NCBI GenBank assembly: GCA_039029315.1
Contig: JBCCGK010000183.1
Coordinates: forward strand, 1-12,853
Direction: 5' to 3'
DNA length: 12,853 nt
Source: JBCCCJ01 sp039029315
Lineage (GTDB): Bacteria; Bacteroidota; Bacteroidia; J057
The stretch's first letter is position 1. Each line of letters begins with the position of its first letter. A program made the translations under genes and the position numbers. Positions 7,353-12,853 of the stretch are shown piece by piece. The notes under the pieces are model-generated. The model worked only from the letters and a program-made list of their open reading frames with translations. It did no database searches and was not told the origin of the DNA.

Positions 7353-8951
7353 ATGCGACTTTTTTACTTTTTTCTTCTGCTAGGCCTTGCTACCTCAGTG
7401 GTTGGACAATATTCACCTGAGACTTCTGCTTTTCTTACAGAATTGCGAAAGGCCCGATATCTGTTCACAAAGGAATATGAAACCATCACCTCTGATCATC
7501 CTGATGATGAGGAAGTTCTTTGGCGCCTGTATCGACATTATCATTGGCGAGACAGCATACACCAATATGTGAAAGTGAAACCTTCTTTGAAGGTTCATGG
7601 GGCACACAAGCGAACTCTTACGGTGATTGATTGTGCCAGAAAAGCCCATTTTGTCCCTGACTCCATCATTGAGGACATGACCAACAGAACCCTGGACCTA
7701 CGTGTCAGAGACTCAGGCAACGCGCCTCTCTATGAAGATGTTGAGGTCTTCAAGTATCTATATGAATATCAGCGATATCGGCAAAGGATGTTGGCTGAAG
7801 TTCCAATGGCCTATTTGGATAGTCTGCGTCAATTGGGCCTGTTACCAGCTTCTTCAGATCTCACCTTTGCTCATGACAAGCATTGGTCTCGGATTCAGGT
7901 GCTGAATCAGATAGATCGGGCAATACTGGTTCGTGCAGATACCCTCAAAGAGAACTTGGCCAATGCGTATCGGTATGGCATGGAGCAAGTTGCCAAACTA
8001 GATCCCAGACTGAGTTTTACGGATTTTTCTTTTGAGATTGTTCAAAGAGAAAGTGAGGGAGGGACCATTGACCTGGCACAGATCTCTTTCACCTGTGCGA
8101 ACACCAGATATCGATATTTGAACAGTTTGGCTAATACCTATGATTCTACCCTTGCACCGATGCTGGGAAGTTCTTTCTACCAAATCTTCAACAGAATTCT
8201 GGTAGAGAACGACATCCCTTATCGCTTGGTCTTTTTGACTGATGGAGGGGCTGATATGCCAAAGCTGTCCTATTTCAGTGGGGTTTACCCGCTCTTGTTG
8301 GTGACAAAAGACGAATGGGAGTTTCTGAAGGCCCCCTCTTCCTTTCCTTATTTATTGGAATTCTGGGATCACCAGTGGTACAAGATCAAGGTATCAGCTT
8401 ACGAAAAGGTTTTTGATATTTTATCCAAAAAAGAGATCCAGGACAGATCAGAGATGCTGGAGGCGGCTGGATTTTATCGAACATTCACGCCAGATGAGCT
8501 TGCTTCATCCAGACGATACTGGCAGCAAAATTTTGTCTATTCTACGCAATCTTTATGGGAGTTTGAAAGCTTGATTGTTACTGGACATGAGGATGGGTTT
8601 GAGTTATCCATCCAGGAGAAGCTGATGGAGTTCAGCGACAAATCTTACGACTTATTCCAAATCATGGATACCTCCTCTCTTGAATGGGTAGATCAGGATA
8701 CCATAGAGCTGCGCATTCAATGGAGAAATGAATCATCTGATCATCAAATCAGCAGATCGGACCTGGAAGACGCAAATTTTTTGGCGGACTGGATCAATTC
8801 TCTCATGGCTAGCCGGGAGTTGGATGCGCGTTTTTACAAAATCGATCCTTACTATCCTCTGGGGGGAAGCAGCTATCCATGTTATGTCTTGTTGAGTCCA
8901 ACTCAGTATCAATTACTCAAGGATCATGGATGGGCAAACTTTATGGATTAA
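7353..8951 (+). CDS. Exported protein of unknown function (532 residues)
   Basis: I do not recognise the family. The open frame extends upstream to 7224, but ATG at 7353 places a standard signal peptide (MRLF, hydrophobic core, GLATSVVG) at the N-terminus with likely cleavage before Gln19. The 43 residues before it look like leader sequence, so 7353 is preferred. There is no lipobox Cys, no further membrane helix and no T9SS sorting domain, so the periplasm is the most likely location. The mature protein is rich in aromatic and acidic residues and appears mainly helical in its first half (for example EVLWRLYRHYHWRD near the N-terminus). Only a few scattered Cys and no catalytic signature are evident. 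It stands alone on the plus strand, divergent from the permease and convergent with the minus-strand kinase operon. Related hairpins flank it at 7152-7181 and 8956-8988. Confidence 0.85.
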   Translation: MRLFYFFLLLGLATSVVGQYSPETSAFLTELRKARYLFTKEYETITSDHPDDEEVLWRLYRHYHWRDSIHQYVKVKPSLKVHGAHKRTLTVIDCARKAHFVPDSIIEDMTNRTLDLRVRDSGNAPLYEDVEVFKYLYEYQRYRQRMLAEVPMAYLDSLRQLGLLPASSDLTFAHDKHWSRIQVLNQIDRAILVRADTLKENLANAYRYGMEQVAKLDPRLSFTDFSFEIVQRESEGGTIDLAQISFTCANTRYRYLNSLANTYDSTLAPMLGSSFYQIFNRILVENDIPYRLVFLTDGGADMPKLSYFSGVYPLLLVTKDEWEFLKAPSSFPYLLEFWDHQWYKIKVSAYEKVFDILSKKEIQDRSEMLEAAGFYRTFTPDELASSRRYWQQNFVYSTQSLWEFESLIVTGHEDGFELSIQEKLMEFSDKSYDLFQIMDTSSLEWVDQDTIELRIQWRNESSDHQISRSDLEDANFLADWINSLMASRELDARFYKIDPYYPLGGSSYPCYVLLSPTQYQLLKDHGWANFMD

Positions 8952-8955
8952 TCAT

Positions 8956-8988
8956 AAAAAACGCCTGCAAGCCCGAAGCTTGCAGACG
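8956..8988 (-). terminator. Terminator-type hairpin just after the stop codon of the exported protein gene, oriented to the minus strand
   Basis: Arms 8962-8972 and 8978-8988 form an 11-bp stem with a 5-base UUCGG loop, followed on the minus strand by six U (8961-8956). The single imperfect pair (8964/8986) is a U-G wobble in minus-strand RNA and a C-A mismatch in plus-strand RNA. It begins 5 bases after the plus-strand stop. On the plus strand a T-rich run appears only about 15 bases past the stem, so bidirectional use is possible but weaker. The 15-mer at 8957-8971 is identical to 7152-7166. Confidence 0.6.
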
Positions 8989-9066
8989 CCCTAAACACCT
9001 TTGGTTGTTTTTCTTTTATGCAGGTGAGGTTTACTTGATGTTTTGCTTGTGTGTGCCTGTGTTGAT

Positions 9067-9096
9067 TCAAAAGAACAGCCTGCTGATCTCTTTTGA
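9067..9096. repeat. 8-bp inverted repeat (TCAAAAGA/TCTTTTGA)
   Basis: TCAAAAGA at 9067-9074 pairs exactly with 9089-9096 across a 14-base loop. It lies about 80 bases upstream, in minus-strand terms, of the terminator hairpin at 8956-8988. A very similar stem (9271-9300) precedes the next terminator hairpin. Confidence 0.45.
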
Positions 9097-9231
9097 TAGG
9101 AAAAAAGTCTAAATACCCCTTCTGCATGAGTGAAGGGAGGGAATCTATGAGTAAAGAAAAACGCTTGTGGGATATGGCATTATCTTGCTCGATTTTCCCT
9201 GGTAGATGTGGAAGGCAATAATAGGGATAAC

Positions 9232-9265
9232 AAAAAATGAGCAGCTACGAGGTTTCGCAGCTGCT
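9232..9265 (-). terminator. Intrinsic terminator downstream of the small ORF at 9313-9501
   Basis: In minus-strand RNA, arms 9240-9250 and 9255-9265 form an 11-bp stem with a 4-base AACC loop, then CA and six U (9237-9232). The only imperfect pair is a G-U wobble on the minus strand and A-C on the plus strand. It would end transcripts of the kinase operon or of the small ORF, whose stop lies 48 bases before the stem. Confidence 0.75.
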
Positions 9266-9270
9266 ACTAC

Positions 9271-9300
9271 ATCAAAAGAAATATGCTTTTCCCTTTTGAT
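9271..9300. repeat. 8-bp inverted repeat (ATCAAAAG/CTTTTGAT) beside the terminator
   Basis: ATCAAAAG at 9271-9278 pairs exactly with 9293-9300 across a 14-base loop. On the minus strand it directly precedes the terminator stem, so the two would form tandem hairpins at an RNA 3' end. It resembles the stem at 9067-9096. Confidence 0.5.
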
Positions 9301-9312
9301 ACACTGTTGGTG

Positions 9313-9501
9313 TTATATAGTAAGAGGAATTGGGAGGCCAAATTGCATGGCCGATGCACCAAAACAGAACAAATACCTTATAAGAGAAGCTGCAGTGCCT
9401 GTTTGGATAGAAAAAATTTTGAGAAGCAAGGCCAACATACACAGCAAACTGTTGTTGAGTAGGGTCGTCATGTAGGATTTGTTGGTATTCCCTGAAGTCA
9501 T
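9313..9501 (-). CDS. Possible small membrane protein (62 residues), doubtful
   Basis: The frame from ATG at 9501 to TAA at 9313 encodes 62 residues with two hydrophobic stretches (about 18-30, NSLLCMLALLLKIF, and about 39-60). A second Met at residue 11 is an alternative start. No Shine-Dalgarno is present, which is normal for Bacteroidota. In its favour, a hairpin and a strong minus-strand terminator follow its stop within 80 bases. Against it, it is short, no family is recognised, and another open frame overlaps on the plus strand. It may instead be the 3' part of a long untranslated region. Confidence 0.3.
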   Translation of the reverse strand: MTSGNTNKSYMTTLLNNSLLCMLALLLKIFSIQTGTAASLIRYLFCFGASAMQFGLPIPLTI

Positions 9502-9551
9502 AATAAGAGCTTTTGGTTTGTGTTCAGGGATAAATAGCCAATCTTTTTTGA

Positions 9552-9633
9552 GGATTTCTGCGATAAATGAGTCAAGCCCTCTCCTGGATGAGCGAATCCC
9601 AATAGATATTGAGTGAAGAGAATCGCGGAATCC
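9552..9633. repeat. Imperfect inverted repeat after the kinase gene stop
   Basis: GGATTTCTGCGAT at 9552-9564 pairs with ATCGCGGAATCC at 9622-9633 with one bulged base and one wobble, enclosing 57 bases. It lies directly after the stop codon at 9636. The minus-strand side is followed by A rather than U, so it is not a standard terminator. Confidence 0.3.
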
Positions 9634-9635
9634 CT

Positions 9636-11534
9636 CTATTTGGGGGAAGCAAGGACTGAAAAATCTCGAATGGCAACCTTCGTCCTTCTTCCTGCATCAG
9701 TCTCCACCCGCAGCTCTCCATCCAATTGCATGCAAAGTAGATGGATCAGACGCGATCCAAAGGATGTTTTTCCTCCAATTACTGAAATCCCTCCTGAGCC
9801 CACTCCATCATCTGCTACCATAAGCTCCAGCGTGTTGCGATCATTCAGCTCCAGTGATAAGCGGATTTCACCACTTTCTCGATGCGTGAAGGCATATTTG
9901 AGGGAATTGGTGATGAGTTCATTGGCGATGAGGCCGAGAGGCACAGCTGTATCGACGTCTAGCTCCAATTCAGGCATGTCTACAATCAGTTGGATGCTTG
10001 TCTCTCGGTCTCCCAATGTATCGATCAGGCTTTTGCCCAAAGTTGTAAGATAGTCTTTCATTTCTACACCGGACAAATTCTCTCGCTGATACAGTTTTTG
10101 GTGAATCATCGCCATAGATTTGACGCGATGCTCACCCGCTGCGACAACTTTTCGGACAGCATCGTCTTCGATGTGGGAGCTTTGGAGGCGAAGCAAACTG
10201 GAGATTACCTGAAGATTATTTTTGACTCGGTGGTGAATTTCTTTGAGCAGGGTTTCGTTTTGCTGATTTTTTTGTTCGATTTGATTGTTTTGGCTTGCCA
10301 GAAGGACATTGGTGCGTCTTTTCCTTCGATTATTTTGAAACAAAAGAAGCGCAATGATCCCAATAGCTAGAATACCCGCCATTGCGACCCACAGCAATAT
10401 TTGTTGCTGCTGTTGTCGCTGTTCCAAAAATTCGTTTTGTGCTTCGACTTTCTCTGTTTCATATTTGGTGCGAATGTCTGACATCCGTTGATCGGCATCG
10501 GCATTGAACAGACTGTCACTCAATTCCTCATAGGCAATCCGATAGAGATAGGCTGAATCAAACTGTCCCAGCCCTTCATATGCCTCCGATATTCGTAGCA
10601 GTGGTTCAGGAGCATCCCGTTTATTACTAAAACTTCGATCCAGTGCCGCAACTTCTTTTAAGACACTTAGTGCCTCCTCAAACCGATCTGTTCTGACCAG
10701 GACATCGCCGACATTGGCCATCAGTGCCCGATCCAGACCAGAATAGCCATATGGTTTGCCCAGCTCCAGTCCTGTGGTATAATCAAGGTAGGCAAGCTCA
10801 AAATCACCTGCCAGCTTATAAATATTTCCTCGGGAATTCAGATTGATGGCAATGTCCAGGCTATTGCCAACTTGTTCAAAAATTCCAATCGCCTTGTTCT
10901 GAAATTGTAAAGCTTTTTCAAATTGCTCAAGACGTGTGTAATTCGCCGCCGTTGTGGTCAATACATCAGCAAGGACAATAGAATCCTGACTTTCTTCGGC
11001 ATGTTTGACTCCCTGAAGTGCATATTCAAGAGCTTCTTCAAATTTGTTTTGGGTATTCAGACTCTCTGCTGCTTTCGAAAGAGCGACTGCCATGCCCCTT
11101 TTCTGGTTCAGACCTTCGTATAGGCGAAGACATTCAAGGGCATGAAAGAGCGAACTATCGGCATTGCCTAAATACAGATGGGCATAATGGAGCTTCGCAT
11201 AAGTTTCAGCCAGATGAAGGGAATCATTTACTCCTATATAAATTCCTCGTGCAAGTTGAAAGTGGACCAAAGCCGAATCCAGTTCTCCCAGATTGGCAAA
11301 GGTTCTGCCGATGACCAATTGTGCGTACCCAATGTGTTCGGTAGAGCCAAATTGGACTGCCAGATCCAGGGCTTGTTTGCATAATTCCAGGGCAACAGAT
11401 AAATCGGTATCATTATATCCCTGTGCCTGGGTCAACAGGGAATCAATCTGCTCTGTCTGTGCTTTGAGTGTATGAGGGATGGCCCAACTCAACAAGCATC
11501 CAATGAACAAGACCCATTTTCTGTGTATTCCCAT
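9636..11534 (-). CDS. TPR-containing membrane histidine kinase (HisKA_2 type)
   Basis: 632 residues, ATG at 11534 to TAG at 9636. Residues 1-25 are a signal peptide. Several TPR-like helix pairs span about 46-343 (for example FEEALEYALQGVKHAEES) and would lie in the periplasm. A membrane helix at about 380-399 is followed by RRKRR. A coiled region with many Gln leads into the HisKA_2 box EIHHRVKNNLQ at 432-442, with His434/His435 as phosphoacceptor candidates. The HATPase domain has an N box (N538-E-L-I-T-N543), a G1 box (DDGVG at 575-579) and a G2-like segment (SFGSRL at 591-596). In this family the protein autophosphorylates and passes phosphate to a response regulator; none is in the window. 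It lies 39 bases after the related gene at 11574-12317, probably in one operon. Unlike many TPR kinases, the helical sensor is exported rather than cytosolic. Confidence 0.92.
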   Translation of the reverse strand: MGIHRKWVLFIGCLLSWAIPHTLKAQTEQIDSLLTQAQGYNDTDLSVALELCKQALDLAVQFGSTEHIGYAQLVIGRTFANLGELDSALVHFQLARGIYIGVNDSLHLAETYAKLHYAHLYLGNADSSLFHALECLRLYEGLNQKRGMAVALSKAAESLNTQNKFEEALEYALQGVKHAEESQDSIVLADVLTTTAANYTRLEQFEKALQFQNKAIGIFEQVGNSLDIAINLNSRGNIYKLAGDFELAYLDYTTGLELGKPYGYSGLDRALMANVGDVLVRTDRFEEALSVLKEVAALDRSFSNKRDAPEPLLRISEAYEGLGQFDSAYLYRIAYEELSDSLFNADADQRMSDIRTKYETEKVEAQNEFLEQRQQQQQILLWVAMAGILAIGIIALLLFQNNRRKRRTNVLLASQNNQIEQKNQQNETLLKEIHHRVKNNLQVISSLLRLQSSHIEDDAVRKVVAAGEHRVKSMAMIHQKLYQRENLSGVEMKDYLTTLGKSLIDTLGDRETSIQLIVDMPELELDVDTAVPLGLIANELITNSLKYAFTHRESGEIRLSLELNDRNTLELMVADDGVGSGGISVIGGKTSFGSRLIHLLCMQLDGELRVETDAGRRTKVAIRDFSVLASPK

Positions 11535-11573
11535 TTTTCAGAGTATTTTGAAAACACAACATACAAAAAGATA

Positions 11574-12317
11574 TCATTCTATTGAGTGAAGGAGGGCGAA
11601 TTCGTGGATGCTGAGATAGATCCGTCTGGGATCATTCCACTCAATCTTCATCCTGGCTTCTAGCTGAATCAACAATAAGTCAATCAACTGCCTGCTTACT
11701 TCCGGCCAGCTAGATTGAAGGGGGAAAGGACTGAGCTGAATCGAACAATCAAGCGCTTTTGCAGAAGCAATATTCAGGCTTATCTCTATGGAAAGAGGAG
11801 TAGGAACAGACTGCATGTGATTGACAGATAGCTGGAGCAGTTCATTGATGAGTAAACCCAATGGAATCGCTGTGTCCAAATCCAGAAACACAGGGCTCAT
11901 CTTGACAGAGCTGGAATTTTGTCTGCTGAGATCGAATATGCTGGCAAGCAAATGTTGGAAGAAGGCCTTCATGTCTACGCCTGTAACCCGACCTCTGCGA
12001 AGCTGATGTTCATGAATCAAGGCCATCGATCTAAGCCGATATTCTCCTCCCTTCAGAATTTGTCGGGCTTCGAGATTCTCTACATGTGCAGACTGTAGCC
12101 GAAGAAGACTGTACATCAATTGCAGGTTATTTCTCACCCGATGATGTACTTCCGAGAGGAGGACTTTATTTTCCCGGGTCTTGTGGAGTAATTCTCGCCT
12201 ACGCTGTCTGTTTCTAACAAAGAAAAACAACAATAAGCTACAAGAAAGGACCAACAAGCAAGCAACTATAGTAGTCAGATTCAAAATACCGAGATCATAG
12301 GGAATGAGCAATATCAT
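11574..12317 (-). CDS. Short membrane-anchored histidine-kinase homologue lacking the ATP-binding G boxes
   Basis: 247 residues, ATG at 12317 to TAG/TAA-frame end at 11574. A membrane helix at about 13-34 with a following Arg-rich turn (RNRQRRR) anchors it; there is no real sensor domain. The HisKA_2 box EVHHRVRNNLQ at 56-66 is intact, with His58/His59, and the following helix closely matches the kinase encoded just downstream (LLRLQSAHVE, SMALIHE). The N box is partly kept (N158-E159), but its second Asn is Leu163. The region where DxGxG should lie reads SIQLSPFPLQSSWP, so the ATP-binding Asp and both Gly residues are gone, and the lid is shortened. The final helix and strand (LLLIQLEARMKI) remain. 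Autophosphorylation is therefore unlikely. It may dimerise with the downstream kinase or serve as a phosphoacceptor; this is inference. It is the first gene of the probable operon. Confidence 0.88.
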   Translation of the reverse strand: MILLIPYDLGILNLTTIVACLLVLSCSLLLFFFVRNRQRRRELLHKTRENKVLLSEVHHRVRNNLQLMYSLLRLQSAHVENLEARQILKGGEYRLRSMALIHEHQLRRGRVTGVDMKAFFQHLLASIFDLSRQNSSSVKMSPVFLDLDTAIPLGLLINELLQLSVNHMQSVPTPLSIEISLNIASAKALDCSIQLSPFPLQSSWPEVSRQLIDLLLIQLEARMKIEWNDPRRIYLSIHEFALLHSIE

Positions 12318-12465
12318 GCTAGCTGTAAAGAGACGTTAGAAGAAAGTCTCAAAGCAGCTTCAAATTCAAAAGAAAAAAAGTGTGAGTGTCCCATATGACT
12401 GAGTGAAGACTAAGGATGGGTGAGGGAATAAGATTGCCGGTATAAGAGACTGTTTTGGAATCTGT

Positions 12466-12499
12466 GCTGAGAATTTTTATGGGGTGTTTTTTTCTCAGC
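12466..12499. repeat. 8-bp perfect inverted repeat (GCTGAGAA/TTCTCAGC)
   Basis: Arms at 12466-12473 and 12492-12499 enclose an 18-base T- and G-rich loop. It is the first of three palindromic structures before the window edge. No T-run follows it in the usual terminator position. Confidence 0.5.
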
Positions 12500-12507
12500 C
12501 AAGGCCC

Positions 12508-12544
12508 TTTTTTGTTCTCATAGCGGTGCTATGGGAACAAAAAA
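12508..12544. repeat. 17-bp near-perfect hairpin with 3-base loop
   Basis: Arms at 12508-12524 and 12528-12544 are complementary at 16 of 17 positions across a GGT loop. The odd pair (12518/12534) is U-G in plus-strand RNA and A-C in minus-strand RNA, favouring a plus-strand transcript. The outer six pairs are all T with A, which could act as terminator tails if only the inner 11 bp form the stem. Confidence 0.65.
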
Positions 12545-12595
12545 AGCCGCAGAATGAGGAAAAAATACGCATACAAAAAATAAGTAATAGATTTC

Positions 12596-12716
12596 CAAAC
12601 AGTAGACATTATCACGAATGAATTTGAGAGGAATTCGATATCAACTCTTTTGCCTCTAATTGCACATAATTTTTCTCTACAAAACCATTCGTGATAATCA
12701 TTAGTCTCTAAGTTTG
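12596..12716. repeat. Long bulged inverted repeat with a 13-bp perfect core
   Basis: ATTATCACGAATG at 12608-12620 is exactly complementary to 12686-12698. Further outward, AGAC (12604-12607) pairs with GTCT (12704-12707) and CAAAC (12596-12600) with GTTTG (12712-12716), separated by unequal bulges. Inside, AGAGG near 12627 can pair with CCTCT near 12653. The 65-base interior encodes nothing recognisable. A structured RNA, a remnant of a small mobile element or a recombination site are all possible. Confidence 0.55.
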
Positions 12717-12853
12717 ACTTTGTCGATTTTTTACAGGAGAAAAATCCTCCCATATGCTCTGGAAATCGTCTTTTTTAATTAATGAACTTCGCTGTTTTTG
12801 GGTGATGTTGATTAATTCTCATTGAAAATTTATTCACAACTGTACACTTTTTA

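Larger units (their letters stand above)
8952..9312. other. Intergenic region with multiple hairpins
   Basis: No convincing coding frame lies in these 361 bases. They contain two minus-strand terminator-type hairpins (8956-8988, 9232-9265) and two similar 8-bp stems built on TCAAAAG (9067-9096, 9271-9300). The arrangement suggests transcript ends on the minus strand and possibly a small RNA. Confidence 0.6.
12318..12853. other. AT-rich region upstream of the kinase operon, no convincing gene
   Basis: These 536 bases should contain the kinase operon promoter on the minus strand; TGAATTTG about 50 bases before the ATG resembles a -7 element but has no matching upstream box. Three inverted repeats lie in succession (12466-12499, 12508-12544, 12596-12716). 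A 74-codon minus-strand frame at 12529-12753 crosses two of them and looks accidental. A single TTATTCACA at 12830-12838 fits a relaxed DnaA box but stands alone. Confidence 0.6.

Noticed and set aside
9206..9475. Plus-strand 89-codon frame.
   Set aside because: It runs through the terminator stem at 9240-9265 and the TCAAAAG stem, and overlaps the opposite-strand small ORF; no family features.
12629..12644. The 16 bases AGGAATTCGATATCAA match the EcoRI-EcoRV part of the common pBluescript polylinker, raising possible vector contamination.
   Set aside because: The bases on both sides do not match that polylinker, and the stretch lies inside the long inverted repeat, so it is most likely coincidence.
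12529..12753. Minus-strand 74-codon frame.
   Set aside because: It crosses one arm of the hairpin at 12508-12544 and all of the long inverted repeat, has biased AT-driven composition (Phe, Leu, Tyr, Lys) and no recognisable features.
12830..12838. TTATTCACA fits the relaxed DnaA box, suggesting a replication origin beside AT-rich DNA.
   Set aside because: Only one box was seen and no dnaA, dnaN or parAB-type gene is present.

Overview
The window looks like a chromosomal segment of a Bacteroidota bacterium, probably from the Saprospiria/Lewinella-like part of the phylum (the rank is inference). The evidence is a C-terminal type IX secretion (T9SS) sorting domain, signal peptides that cleave just before Gln, an 805-residue FtsX/MacB-type permease without an adjacent ATPase, a TPR-containing HisKA_2 histidine kinase, and start codons that mostly lack Shine-Dalgarno sequences. 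No rRNA, tRNA, CRISPR array, transposase or integrase was seen.

Layout. Positions 1-4307 (minus strand) hold two tandem paralogous genes for large secreted beta-sandwich proteins. The left one runs off the window edge; the right one is complete and ends in a T9SS anchor. A 632-base gene-free gap with a good terminator separates them. Positions 4581-6998 (minus) encode the permease, with a strong hairpin behind it. A divergent intergenic region (6999-7352) separates it from a plus-strand gene (7353-8951) for an exported protein of unknown function. Two related terminator-type hairpins sharing an exact 15-mer flank that gene. From 8952 to 9312 there are several hairpins and no clear gene, and then a doubtful small membrane ORF (9313-9501, minus). 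Positions 9636-12317 (minus) form a probable two-gene operon: first a short membrane-anchored histidine-kinase-like protein that keeps its histidine box but lacks the ATP-binding G boxes, then a full-length kinase with a signal peptide, TPRs, a membrane helix, a HisKA_2 dimerisation/phosphoacceptor domain and an intact HATPase domain. The last 536 bases are AT-rich, carry no convincing gene, and contain three successive inverted repeats.

How it fits together. The kinase pair is the most suggestive unit: a catalytically degenerate partner encoded 39 bases upstream of an active homologue could act as a regulatory or phosphoacceptor subunit. No response regulator lies in the window. The secreted paralogues would be T9SS cargo for the cell surface or medium. 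Nothing in the sequence links the permease or the unknown exported protein to the kinases. No clearly new system is demonstrated; the kinase pair, the repeated hairpins around 7353-8951 and the palindrome cluster at 12466-12716 are the leads most worth following.
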